A DNA stretch of 64,000 bases from Promineifilum sp. (GTDB lineage Bacteria; Chloroflexota; Anaerolineae; Promineifilales; Promineifilaceae), in NCBI GenBank assembly GCA_017983515.1, contig JAGOBF010000007.1, positions 78,452-142,451 on the forward strand, in the 5' to 3' direction. A model generated the notes under the pieces. It was not told the DNA's origin. It made no database searches and saw only the letters and a program-made list of their open reading frames with translations. This document shows positions 16,242 through 25,095 of the stretch, one piece after another. Position 1 is the stretch's first letter, and every line of letters starts with the position of its first letter. Made by a program: the position numbers and the translations under genes.

Positions 16242-18140
16242 TCAGGCTTCCCAATCGGTGTGGAAGATGCCTTCGCGGTCGATCCGGTGATAGGTATGTG
16301 CGCCGAAGAAGTCGCGTTGGGCCTGAATGAGATTGGCTGGCAGATATTCTGAGCGGATGGCATCGAAGTACCCCAGCGCGGCGGCCAGAGCGAGTAGAGG
16401 GACGCCTAATCCGGTGCCTGTCTGAATGACTTCGCGCCAGCCGGATTGTCTGCGTCCTAATGCTTCGGCAATCGTCTCATTGAGGTACAGGTTCGGCAAG
16501 TCCGGCTGATGCTCGAAAGCCGCGGCGATGTCGTCGAGTAACTCCGCTCGAATGATACAACCCGCGCGCCAGATGCGCACGACTGAAGCGATGTCCAAAT
16601 CCCAGCCGAACTGGGCCGACGCCATACGCAGCAAGTCCATGCCCTGGGCATAGGTCGTGATCTTGGCCGCATAGAGCGCGTCCTCGGTAGCGCGGACCAA
16701 GTGTGCCACGTCGCCATGATAATCGGCCACGCCGCCCAAACGCCGGGCCACGGCCGCCCGCGTGTCCTTCATGGCTGACAACAAACGCATTACCACGGCG
16801 GCGTTGATCGTCGGAATGGGTGAGCCAACTTCCAGGGCGATCTGGCTAGTCCAGCGACCCGTGCCCTTCTGCCCGGCGATGTCCATGATCATATCCACTG
16901 TGGGCCGGCCGGTTTCCTCGTCCGCTTTGCGCAGGACTTTGGCGGTGATTTCGATCAAATAGGAGCGCAACTCGCCCTCGTTCCAGCGTTCGAAGATGCC
17001 GGCCACTTCATCGTTGCTGAGGCCCGCGCCGCGATGTAGCAGATCGTAGATCTCGGCGATAAGTTCCATGTCGCCATATTCGATGCCGTTATGCACCATT
17101 TTAACGTAATGTCCGGCCCCGCCGGGGCCTATCCAGGTCACACAGGGCGCGCCGTCGTCGGCCACGGCGGCAATCGCCTTTAGCATGGGCATCACCCGCT
17201 CTCCGGCGTCGCGCGCGCCGCCGGGCATAAGGCTTGGGCCCCACAGCGCGCCGCTCTCGCCGCCGGATACGCCCATGCCGACGAAATGGATGCCCTGGGC
17301 TGCCAGCTCCTGCGCGCGCCGCGCCGTGTGGGTAAAGTATGAGTTTCCACCGTCGATGATAATGTCGCCGGCTTGCAAATAATCTTTCAATGAGGCGATG
17401 GCGGTATCGACCGGCGCGCCGGCCGGCACCATCATCAACACGATGCGCGGCGTCGCCAGCACGGCCACCAACGCCGCCACCGAGTCGGCCAATTCGATCG
17501 GGAAGTCGGCCGGCAGCTTGGGAAAGGGATCATAGCTGATTACTTGATACCCGTGGCGTTCCAGGTTCAAAGACAGGCTCCGGCCCATGACCCCCATCCC
17601 CATCATCCCCACATCGTACTTCTTATCCATCAGTTGCTCCAATATCGTGTTGACGATCCTGTTTGGTTCAAGAGCGCTATTGACGGTGATCGCCTGTCGG
17701 GGTTCTTCCAGCGTATCGAACTGGCTTGGCAGGAGGGTCGCCTTCATAAAATGACCTTCGCGCCCGTATATCCGCGCCTGGATATCGGTGAAGTCTCCTT
17801 TCAGGTAGACGAACCGGACTGGCTGTTTATTACCCCGTAGCTGGTCGCGATACGCTTTCTTCAGAGCCGAGCAAGCGATGACGCCGCTACGGTTTTGCTT
17901 TAGACGCTCGCTGATGAGATTCGCCAGGGTGCGCAGCCAGCCGGCGCGATCGTCATCATCCAGGGGGATGCCGGCCGCCATTTTGGCGACGTTGGCCGGC
18001 GGATGGTAATCATCCCCTTCGTAGAACGGCACGGCCAATCGCTCGGCCAGCAGCCGGCCGATGGTCGTCTTGCCACTGCCGGAGACGCCCATGACGATGA
18101 TGAAGAACGGTTCATCGCTAAGTCGTCTGGCTGTGCTCAT
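16242..18140 (-). CDS. gnd: fused gluconokinase / 6-phosphogluconate dehydrogenase
   Basis: A 632-aa protein carrying two complete enzymes in sequence. Residues 12-168 are a GntK-type gluconokinase (P-loop GVSGSGKTT at 18-26, [26 protein letters not shown]). Residues 171-632 are a decarboxylating 6-phosphogluconate dehydrogenase: nucleotide motif GMGVMG at 181-186, GGNSYF, the [19 protein letters not shown] loop, catalytic Lys in [15 protein letters not shown], and the C-terminal tail with [15 protein letters not shown]. The product can turn gluconate into ribulose 5-phosphate in two steps. A GGAG motif six bases before Met171 could also initiate a free dehydrogenase. The start overlaps the end of the glycosyltransferase gene by 23 bases. 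Confidence 0.95.
   Translation of the reverse strand: MSTARRLSDEPFFIIVMGVSGSGKTTIGRLLAERLAVPFYEGDDYHPPANVAKMAAGIPLDDDDRAGWLRTLANLISERLKQNRSGVIACSALKKAYRDQLRGNKQPVRFVYLKGDFTDIQARIYGREGHFMKATLLPSQFDTLEEPRQAITVNSALEPNRIVNTILEQLMDKKYDVGMMGMGVMGRSLSLNLERHGYQVISYDPFPKLPADFPIELADSVAALVAVLATPRIVLMMVPAGAPVDTAIASLKDYLQAGDIIIDGGNSYFTHTARRAQELAAQGIHFVGMGVSGGESGALWGPSLMPGGARDAGERVMPMLKAIAAVADDGAPCVTWIGPGGAGHYVKMVHNGIEYGDMELIAEIYDLLHRGAGLSNDEVAGIFERWNEGELRSYLIEITAKVLRKADEETGRPTVDMIMDIAGQKGTGRWTSQIALEVGSPIPTINAAVVMRLLSAMKDTRAAVARRLGGVADYHGDVAHLVRATEDALYAAKITTYAQGMDLLRMASAQFGWDLDIASVVRIWRAGCIIRAELLDDIAAAFEHQPDLPNLYLNETIAEALGRRQSGWREVIQTGTGLGVPLLALAAALGYFDAIRSEYLPANLIQAQRDFFGAHTYHRIDREGIFHTDWEA
17628..17640 (-). 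promoter_or_regulatory. possible internal ribosome site for free Gnd
   Basis: On the minus strand GGAG (17640-17637) precedes an in-frame ATG (17630-17628) by six bases. That codon is Met171, exactly the first residue of the dehydrogenase domain. It could be a relic of once separate genes or a live second start. Confidence 0.4.
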
Positions 18141-19437
18141 GAGCTATGGACGGGTCGGTCGCACCCTGCCGCAGCTGGGCCAGGCCGGCTTCGAGTGACT
18201 CGATCTGTTGCTGTAATTCGACCGTCTGCACTATCTGTTCTTCCAGCAGCACCATTTGCTCGTGTAGTTCGGTCTCATACCGTTCGATTTCCCGAACGGC
18301 CAGCCGGTTGAATTCGCTTTGCTGGTTCATGAAGTGGCCGAGATACCAGCGCGAGGCGACGTTGTTCCAAGCGGCGCGAAAGCGGGCGATGAGCGGGCCA
18401 AACACGGGAACGTCGGACGTGAACGGCCGCTCGCGCAGTTCGGCCACGGCCGACAGGCGAGCCGGTTGCTCGGCCGCGAAGCGCGTTGCCCTGGCCCGCA
18501 ACGACGCCAGCCCGGAGGCGACGGCCGCCTTTATCTCGGGAGAGACCGGGCCGGCTCCTTCTTCCTCGCGCGCGGCCCAGATGGACGACAGGCGGCGGAT
18601 GATCATCAGATAGGCCAGCGAGGCGGCGCGCCGCTCCGGGGCCGCCAACCGGTCGAGCCACTCGGCTTCGACGGTGAGGGTGGAGTGGCCGATTTCCTCG
18701 ATTGGGAAGTGCTTCAGCAAATATCGCCAGCGGCCGGCATGAAAGCGTTGCAGATAGGCAAAACTGCCCTTCACGGCTGTGGCCGATTCGACGTGGACGG
18801 CCGTGGCTTGTGGCAGGTAGACGACACGATAGCCCGCATGGCGCGCGCGCGCGCAAAGATCGACGTCCTCGAAGTAGAGGAAAAACCCTTCATCCATCAG
18901 TCCTATGCGGTCGAGCATGGAGACGCGCAGGGCGGCGGCCGCGCCGATCAGGTATTCCACCTCACGAGTGACGTCGTATTGCCCAGTATCACGCTCGCCG
19001 ATGCCGTAGTGGCGTGGCAAGGCCTGGGGATGGGTGATGTAGCCGCCCGCGTGCTGAATGAGGTCTCCGCCAGGATACCACAGCTTGCAGCCGACGATAC
19101 CGATGGTCGCGTCGTCGGCCATGGACTCAGCCAGCGCGGACAGAGTGTCGGGCGAGAGGATCACGTCCGGGTTGAGCAGGACGACGATGTCGGTCGTGGC
19201 TTCGCGCAGGGCGACGTTGTTGCCCGCAGCGAAGCCTAGGTTGCCGCCGTTCTCGCAAACGGTCACCTGGGGGAAACGCTCGCGAACGAAAGCGACGGAG
19301 CCGTCGGACGAGCCGTTATCGACCAGGACGATCCGCTCGGGGGCCAGAGTTTGGGCTTCGAGAGAGACCAGGCACGCTTCCAGATACGGGCGGCCGTTCC
19401 AGTTCAGGATGATGACGGAGAGCGTGGGCCTGGTCAA
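18118..19437 (-). CDS. family 2 glycosyltransferase with C-terminal coiled coil
   Basis: A 439-aa GT-A glycosyltransferase of the rhamnosyltransferase-like GT2 type that transfers a sugar from a nucleotide donor to a surface glycan. The N-terminal SVIILNWNG, VDNGSSDGS (donor site), the NPD motif in VVLLNPDVIL and FLYFEDVDLCARARHAGYRV are typical. The last 70 residues form a charged coiled coil rich in Glu/Gln/Leu. The only usable start is a TTG at 19437, nine bases after the upstream stop codon in the same frame, so re-initiation by coupling is probable. It sits between secreted barrel proteins and the gluconate/pentose-phosphate genes. Confidence 0.9.
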   Translation of the reverse strand: MTRPTLSVIILNWNGRPYLEACLVSLEAQTLAPERIVLVDNGSSDGSVAFVRERFPQVTVCENGGNLGFAAGNNVALREATTDIVVLLNPDVILSPDTLSALAESMADDATIGIVGCKLWYPGGDLIQHAGGYITHPQALPRHYGIGERDTGQYDVTREVEYLIGAAAALRVSMLDRIGLMDEGFFLYFEDVDLCARARHAGYRVVYLPQATAVHVESATAVKGSFAYLQRFHAGRWRYLLKHFPIEEIGHSTLTVEAEWLDRLAAPERRAASLAYLMIIRRLSSIWAAREEEGAGPVSPEIKAAVASGLASLRARATRFAAEQPARLSAVAELRERPFTSDVPVFGPLIARFRAAWNNVASRWYLGHFMNQQSEFNRLAVREIERYETELHEQMVLLEEQIVQTVELQQQIESLEAGLAQLRQGATDPSIAHEHSQTT

Positions 19438-19446
19438 GGTGCGATC

Positions 19447-20913
19447 TTAACGCGTGATTCGGGGCATAAATGCCTGGTGCGTGCCGACCAGCACAGTGAA
19501 CGCCTGAGTGTTATTGGCCTCGTTGGTTTCGGCGATGGTGTTGCCCGCATCGACGACGACGTAAATGGCGTGTGTGCCGGCGCCTGCCCCGTTCCAGGTA
19601 ACATTGACCGCGGCGCTGCTGCCGCAGCCGGACAGATTGACTACCTGATCGCTGCCGATCTTCTGGCCGCCCTGAGCCGGGTTGCCCTTGTAGAAGCGGA
19701 CAATGGCCGGGCCGGAAGCGGCGGCCAAATTGCCGCTGTTGGCGACGTGGGCAGTCAACTGAATGGACAGCGGCTGACCCTGGTAAAAGGGCGAGCCGGG
19801 GTTGGTGGTCAGCCGCCACGGGGTCAGGTCCGTCTCCGCCGCGATGGCGGCCGTGTGGGCGGCAAAGTTTTGGCCCATTGCGGTCATCTGGTGGGTCGAT
19901 GAGTCGAAGAGCCAGCCGTTATAGTTTTGATCGGTGACACTATACCACGACCACTTCTGCACGAGGCGGTGGCCGTCGGCCGGATATCCCAGCACGGGAT
20001 CGGTGGCCGTTGTCAGGTAATCGAACGTCTTGTTCATGTAGGCGTTGACTCGTGCGGCGTCGAAACCGTAATCCGGCGGCATCAGGATGCCGTATTCGCT
20101 CAGATAGAGCGGTTTGTCGCTATAACCGCGGTCCTTCATCCACTGCCGAAAGCGCACAACGCGCGCGGCGAACATGTTGAAATTGTCGTTGTCGTCGATG
20201 CCGACCATCTCGCCGTACGGTTCGTCGATACCCGGCGGCACGTCGGCCCCCCAGCAGTTGGCCGGATCGTAGCTGCAACTGACCTCGTTAAGAATGAAGT
20301 TGTGAATGCTCCAACCGTCGACGGGCATTTCCGAGCTGAAGGTCTGGTGATAACTAGCCAGCACCATGTCGAGGTAGCGCAGACGGAGAGGCGTGGGCTG
20401 GACGATGGTGCCGGCCACGATCCGCGCCGTCGGATCGGTCTGCTTGATCAGCTGGTAGAGTTCGTGGTAGGCGGCGGCGTAAATGTGAGGCTCCACGTTG
20501 TCCTGAATCGACGTACGCCGGTCCGGTTCGTTGCCGATCAACCACCGGGCGCCCGGATGGGCAAGAATGGCGTTTTTCAGCGCCGCGCCGTTGGGCGTGT
20601 AGGAGTACTCGGTCTCGCTGGTTTGGCTGAGCCGAATGACCGGCACGAATTCCACGCCCGACGGATGGTCGGTGTTGGCGGTGCTTCGGTAATTAAGGTA
20701 CCAACCGATGCGAAGGGGCGAGACGTCATGGTCGGTAAAGGTCTGGCCGCTGATGACGTTTACCCCGTAGCGGCAAAGCGGTGCGTTGTTCTGGGCGGCG
20801 GCCTTGACCAGCGCTGCATCGCCGGCGGCCACCGGCCGCAATGCCAGGAAGCCCGTTGCCGCGACGATGATCGCGGCCAACAAACCTATGGTAGGGAAGC
20901 GGGCGTCTCTCAT
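19447..20913 (-). CDS. secreted glycoside-hydrolase-like barrel protein with CARDB domain
   Basis: A 488-aa exported protein. Residues 9-30 form a signal peptide or anchor helix. Residues about 45-345 look like a TIM-barrel glycoside hydrolase of clan-A style: the candidate acid/base Glu129 is in GNEPDRR and the candidate nucleophile Glu273 in LYLSEYG. Residues about 360-475 are a CARDB-type beta-sandwich (AHVANSGNLAA... and NTIAETNEANNTQAFTV), which usually presents or binds surface glycans. The ATG overlaps the stop of the upstream barrel gene by four bases (ATGA), so the two are coupled. No specific GH family can be assigned by eye. Confidence 0.8.
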   Translation of the reverse strand: MRDARFPTIGLLAAIIVAATGFLALRPVAAGDAALVKAAAQNNAPLCRYGVNVISGQTFTDHDVSPLRIGWYLNYRSTANTDHPSGVEFVPVIRLSQTSETEYSYTPNGAALKNAILAHPGARWLIGNEPDRRTSIQDNVEPHIYAAAYHELYQLIKQTDPTARIVAGTIVQPTPLRLRYLDMVLASYHQTFSSEMPVDGWSIHNFILNEVSCSYDPANCWGADVPPGIDEPYGEMVGIDDNDNFNMFAARVVRFRQWMKDRGYSDKPLYLSEYGILMPPDYGFDAARVNAYMNKTFDYLTTATDPVLGYPADGHRLVQKWSWYSVTDQNYNGWLFDSSTHQMTAMGQNFAAHTAAIAAETDLTPWRLTTNPGSPFYQGQPLSIQLTAHVANSGNLAAASGPAIVRFYKGNPAQGGQKIGSDQVVNLSGCGSSAAVNVTWNGAGAGTHAIYVVVDAGNTIAETNEANNTQAFTVLVGTHQAFMPRITR

Positions 20914-22394
20914 CGGAGCACCTCGATATAGACGGGCTGACCGTTGACGGGCACGCTCACACGGCCGTCGACGGCCCCGTCGTTGGCGTCCGCGAAAACC
21001 GGCCCGACGTTCCCATACAGGTCAATGGCGCGCACTTCAGTGGCGGCTACTGACAGTGTGCCTGTGGCCTGAGTGATAATGGGGTTTAACCAGGCCACGT
21101 AGAGGGTATGGCCCGTGAGCGGATCGCGAAATTCATAAGCTTCCATCCACCCGTTCTTTGTTTCTGATGGCAGCAAGACCTTGACAAAATCTTTCCTGGT
21201 TAACTGATTGACAATCGTCTGGTAGGCCAAAAAGGAAGGTTTGCGGAATGGCTCCGGGTCGCGCGTGACGAGGCCAAAATCGGCCGAGCCTTCGCCGGGA
21301 TCGTAGAGCATCCACCAGATCATGACGTCGATGTCGCCGGCCAGACTCTGAGTGAACAGTTGGGCCACGTAGCGGGACTGAGTTTCGGGACTGCTGGGCA
21401 GGCCGGGAGGGTTGTTGCTGTGCCAGCCGGCTTCGGTGATGATCATCGGCTTGTTAAGCCCCGCAGCCTGTAGCTTGGCTCGCAGATGTTGGGTCTTCTG
21501 ATAGAGACCGGAGCCGCTTTCGCCGGCAGTCAACCAGTTCGATGCGAACAGAGGATAAGTGTGGAAGTTAAAGACGTCGAAGTAGTTTCCGGCCCCCGCC
21601 GCCAGCACATCATCGAGGAACGTGCGGATAAACGGCCCGCCCTGGTCGACGAAGAAGTCGTAGGCGATGCCGCCAAAAACGACTTCAGCATCCGGGTTGG
21701 CGCTCTTCACGACCGGATAGACGGCGGCCAGCATGGCGGCGTATTCCGTCGGATGTTGGCCCCAACGGCCGTCTGTCGTATCGAGGCGGCGGTCGGGTTC
21801 ATTATAGAATTCCCAATAATCGACAATAGGCGATCCGGGGGCATCGAGATATCCGTCGCCATCGAAACGCTCCACCAGCGCGCCCACAAATTCCTTGAAG
21901 TCAGGCATATTGGCGGCATTGATGGGGCCGTCGGGTTTGAACGAATCGTAACGGGCCCATACCGGCGCGGTCTCAATGGTCCCGATGACGCGCACGCCAT
22001 ATCCGCCGGGTGTTTCGGCCGCGCCCAGGGGTTTATCTGCCTGTTCCCACAAATAGGCACTGGGCAAGGTGTTGTTTGGTTCGATGGAGTTCCAGTGCAC
22101 CGCAATGCGTAACCACGTCGCGCCGCTGTCCATCAGGCTGGGATGAAACGGCGACGTCGGCCGCGAGTCGTTGTACATTTGCATCCCGAAGACGGAATTC
22201 CGCGCCCATGTCGTTGGGCGATTGGAAGTGGTCATGGGTATGTAGAGCTGGGTCGACTCATCGGCCGTGGCCGGTGTCGTCGCTTCGTTGGCCAGCCGAG
22301 CTTGTGCGCCGCCGGTGAGTAATAGGACACCGGCCAGCACAGCCAGGGTGATGGCCCCCACAATACGTAAAGATGCGTATCGATTCTCAAGCAT
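20910..22394 (-). CDS. secreted glycoside-hydrolase-like TIM-barrel protein
   Basis: A 494-aa exported protein with an N-terminal hydrophobic signal (about 11-30) and a Thr/Ser/Pro-rich spacer. A TIM-barrel follows, resembling the GH39/GH5-like clan: the putative acid/base Glu199 is in WEFYNEPDRR and the putative nucleophile Glu321 in PMIITEAGWHS. A C-terminal beta-domain starts near 405. It shares the unusual NEPDRR motif with its coupled neighbour, suggesting distant paralogy. The stop overlaps the next start as ATGA. The context (Wzt-like ATPase, propeller, glycosyltransferase) suggests trimming or remodelling of a surface polysaccharide. Confidence 0.8.
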   Translation of the reverse strand: MLENRYASLRIVGAITLAVLAGVLLLTGGAQARLANEATTPATADESTQLYIPMTTSNRPTTWARNSVFGMQMYNDSRPTSPFHPSLMDSGATWLRIAVHWNSIEPNNTLPSAYLWEQADKPLGAAETPGGYGVRVIGTIETAPVWARYDSFKPDGPINAANMPDFKEFVGALVERFDGDGYLDAPGSPIVDYWEFYNEPDRRLDTTDGRWGQHPTEYAAMLAAVYPVVKSANPDAEVVFGGIAYDFFVDQGGPFIRTFLDDVLAAGAGNYFDVFNFHTYPLFASNWLTAGESGSGLYQKTQHLRAKLQAAGLNKPMIITEAGWHSNNPPGLPSSPETQSRYVAQLFTQSLAGDIDVMIWWMLYDPGEGSADFGLVTRDPEPFRKPSFLAYQTIVNQLTRKDFVKVLLPSETKNGWMEAYEFRDPLTGHTLYVAWLNPIITQATGTLSVAATEVRAIDLYGNVGPVFADANDGAVDGRVSVPVNGQPVYIEVLR

Positions 22395-22417
22395 AAAAGT
22401 ATCCTGTCGAGTCGAAA

Positions 22418-23545
22418 TTACCGAACTGTCAGCGGCATGAAGCCCTGGTTGAAATAGGGCGCGCGCCAGGCCACAATCGCGTTAGTTCCCGGCGCGGCAA
22501 TCCATGCCGTTCCGTTGGCATCAACGGTTATCCCGGCCGGGCGAGGGTTCGCGCCGGGCAGCGGAATTTCATAGTGGTTGATGGACTTGTTATTATCTTT
22601 GTTGATGACGAGTAAACCGGCGCGATTGCCGACCGGTTGGGTAGACCAGGCGCGAAAGTTGCTTCCCTTCAGTTCAAGGAATAGGCCGTTGACGCCGGTT
22701 CCCTGGTTAATCAGCCTGTACCACAGCCAGTTGCCCAACGTGCCGTCATTAAAGCGGCCGACGTAATCCTTGGAAGGAGCGGATATCCAGGGGACATCGG
22801 GCGCACCGCCGGCGACCGCGATGTTTCCTGGTGCCCACGTAGGCTGGTTGAAGCCTTCGGTAACCGGAATAATCTCAAACCGCTGGCTGGCAGCCTTATT
22901 CGGCAAGAGTTTGATGACCGCCTTCAAGCCCGGAGCGGTGAAAAAGATGCTCTCATCGCTGGCGGTGGCCACATCCTCTAGCTTGGCCCCGGCGGTCGTG
23001 TAGGGGTATTCGTCGAACGTGCCGCTGGCCGGTTTGAAGCGGGCCATTTTGTTGCTGTTGTTCTGGGCGAACCAGACCTGACCATTGGGGGCGATGGCGA
23101 TGCCCATCGGCCCACTGTTGGCCGTGGGGACGAGGTATTCGGTGATGGCCCCGTTGGCCGGGTTGAGCCGGCCGATCTTGTTGCCCGCCCGCTCGGTGAA
23201 CCAGATGTACTGGCCGTCGTAGGCCAGATCATAGGGAGCGCTGTTGGCTGTGGGCGTGTCGTACTTCGTGAAAGTCCCCTGGCCGCTGCCGTTGACCACC
23301 AGCTTGCCGATGGCGTGGGCATTCTGCATCGTAAACCAGACCTGGTTCGGCCCCAGGGCGATGATGTTGGTCGGCTCACCGCCGGGGGTGGGGATTGCGT
23401 AGCTGGTGACGAACGGCGCGGCGTCGCTCAGGGCGGCCGTGGGCCGGGTGCGGATGACGATCAAAGCCGTCGCCATTAGCAGGGCGATCATCGTCACGGC
23501 GAACAGATTTCGTTTCAGGTTGGGATTAATTTGTCTTTTCATCAT
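22418..23545 (-). CDS. secreted Vgb/NHL-type beta-propeller protein
   Basis: A 375-aa exported protein starting at one of two adjacent ATGs (23545 or 23542), with AAAGAG upstream. A much longer upstream extension of the frame has no ribosome site and shadow-like composition. Residues 8-32 are a signal peptide. The rest is built of about 45-residue blades of the virginiamycin-B-lyase/NHL type, seen as repeats of YDLAYDGQYIWFTERAGNKI and MGIAIAPNGQVWFAQNNSNK. Such propellers bind glycans, proteins or small ligands; true Vgb activity is not implied. It is the second gene of the run that starts with the Wzt-like ATPase. Confidence 0.8.
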   Translation of the reverse strand: MMKRQINPNLKRNLFAVTMIALLMATALIVIRTRPTAALSDAAPFVTSYAIPTPGGEPTNIIALGPNQVWFTMQNAHAIGKLVVNGSGQGTFTKYDTPTANSAPYDLAYDGQYIWFTERAGNKIGRLNPANGAITEYLVPTANSGPMGIAIAPNGQVWFAQNNSNKMARFKPASGTFDEYPYTTAGAKLEDVATASDESIFFTAPGLKAVIKLLPNKAASQRFEIIPVTEGFNQPTWAPGNIAVAGGAPDVPWISAPSKDYVGRFNDGTLGNWLWYRLINQGTGVNGLFLELKGSNFRAWSTQPVGNRAGLLVINKDNNKSINHYEIPLPGANPRPAGITVDANGTAWIAAPGTNAIVAWRAPYFNQGFMPLTVR

Positions 23546-23681
23546 TTTATCTCTTTCCGTTATCCCGGCTTGAACGTGTGGTTTGCCTGCGGGCATCTGG
23601 CAACTTATCCAGTATAGCGTCACAACACGTTCAGACCGGTGTTCGAGCAGATGGTCTAAGGCCTTGCTCACCAATCGGCGG

Positions 23682-24983
23682 CTATTTTTCGGCGACCATC
23701 TGAACGGCCTGAATATCAAATTCCTCGAAGGGGGCAGGGGATCGGGCGGCTCCGGGCAGCCATTGCCAATCGGCATCCAGCAGGACAAGACCCTCGGCCT
23801 GGGGCGTGCCGCTATCGACGATCCGAAAACTATAGGCCTCCTCGTGATAATCATACGCGATGGGCTCCACGCTGTCGTGGACGGCGGCGGTAAGGTTATA
23901 GCGCCCCGGCAGGAGGGCCAGGCGACGAATTTCGTAGCGGACGATGCCCCGGCCCTCCACCACGCCCAGCTTCAAGCCGCTGGCTTGCGTGTTAGGCCCG
24001 CTGACGTGGACGCCGTCGTGCCGGTGCAGCGCCAGCCCGAATTCGGGTTCCTCGATGGGCTCGTGGGCGACGTAGGACATCTCGACGGCCAGGGAGTCGC
24101 CCGTCCTGTAGATCGTCGATTCTTCCCCCTGCTCATTCAACAGGCGCACGCCGGTGATCTCGATTTGCTTCGTTCCCCAGCGCCGGAAGCCGCCCGACTC
24201 GTTTTCGGACGTCATCTGCCGGCCGGTCCTGTTGAAGAGATGGTCCCGATACTGGGCCATGACCGACTCGGCCGGGCCGGCCATGCGCATGACGCCGTGT
24301 TCCATCCAGATGATGTCGCTGCACAGATGGACGACGTTGCTCAGGTCGTGACTGATAAAGATGATCGTCGTGCCGGCGCGCTTCATCTCCATGATGCGGT
24401 CGATGCACTTGATCTGGAACGATTGGTCGCCGACGGCCAGGATTTCATCGATGATGAGAATATCCGGCCTAACGTGGATGGCGACGCTGAAGCCCAGCCG
24501 CATGTACATGCCGGAGGAGTAATGCTTGACGGGCATGTTGATGAATTCATCGAGTTCGGAAAATTCGACGATATCATCGAAAAGCAGTTTGGTCTCCGCT
24601 TTGGTGAAACCGAGGACGGAGGCGTTGAGATAGATGTTCTCGCGACCGGTCAAATCGGGGTGGAAGCCCGCGCCCAGTTCCAGCAGGGCACTGATCCGGC
24701 CGTTGACGATGATTTCGCCTTCAGTCGGCTGGATGATGCGAGCGATAATTTTGAGAAGGGTGCTCTTGCCGCTACCATTACGGCCGATGATGCCCAGACT
24801 TCGGCCCGGCAAAAGATCGAAGGAGACGCCGCGCACGGCCCAGAGGTCGTGAGAAGGGCGGCGTTCGCGGCGAGTGATGGCCGCGATTGCCGATTCAAGC
24901 ACGGATTGAGGCATATCCGGCGTGAACGCAAAGCGTTTGCTGACATTCCGCAACCGAATTGCCGGTTGGCTTTGCGTACTCAT
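23682..24983 (-). CDS. Wzt-like polysaccharide ABC transporter ATP-binding protein
   Basis: A 433-aa ATPase of the Wzt/TagH type that powers export of O-antigen-like or teichoic polysaccharides. The nucleotide domain (about 8-250) has Walker A GRNGSGKST (67-75), the Wzt-specific FSELDEFINMPVKHYSSGM segment in place of a plain LSGGQ, and Walker B ILIIDEILAVGD. The C-terminal region (about 270-420) is a beta-sandwich like the Wzt glycan-binding domain. No Wzm permease is adjacent: upstream is the divergent mutS2 gene. The partner must be elsewhere. A predicted extended -10 places the transcript start only a few bases before the ATG. Confidence 0.9.
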   Translation of the reverse strand: MSTQSQPAIRLRNVSKRFAFTPDMPQSVLESAIAAITRRERRPSHDLWAVRGVSFDLLPGRSLGIIGRNGSGKSTLLKIIARIIQPTEGEIIVNGRISALLELGAGFHPDLTGRENIYLNASVLGFTKAETKLLFDDIVEFSELDEFINMPVKHYSSGMYMRLGFSVAIHVRPDILIIDEILAVGDQSFQIKCIDRIMEMKRAGTTIIFISHDLSNVVHLCSDIIWMEHGVMRMAGPAESVMAQYRDHLFNRTGRQMTSENESGGFRRWGTKQIEITGVRLLNEQGEESTIYRTGDSLAVEMSYVAHEPIEEPEFGLALHRHDGVHVSGPNTQASGLKLGVVEGRGIVRYEIRRLALLPGRYNLTAAVHDSVEPIAYDYHEEAYSFRIVDSGTPQAEGLVLLDADWQWLPGAARSPAPFEEFDIQAVQMVAEK

Positions 24984-24995
24984 AGGCGCGCGGAT

Positions 24996-25022
24996 AGTAT
25001 AGCAAGTCGGCTAAATTGACAA
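24996..25022 (-). promoter_or_regulatory. predicted promoter of the Wzt-like gene run
   Basis: On the minus strand TTGTCA (25022-25017) and TATACT (25001-24996) are 15 bases apart, and the -10 carries the TGC extension. Transcription would begin about six bases before the ATG at 24983, giving a nearly leaderless mRNA. Confidence 0.5.
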
Positions 25023-25095
25023 CCGCCCCGCCCGTTACGGCCACCCTACGACTTCCCGCCGTGGCCTTCGGCGAAGAGTAAAATAGACAAATACG

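Noticed and set aside
16242..18140. Gluconokinase-dehydrogenase fusion as an assembly error
   Set aside because: The frame is continuous, both domains are complete, the join has no repeat, and flanking pathway genes fit.
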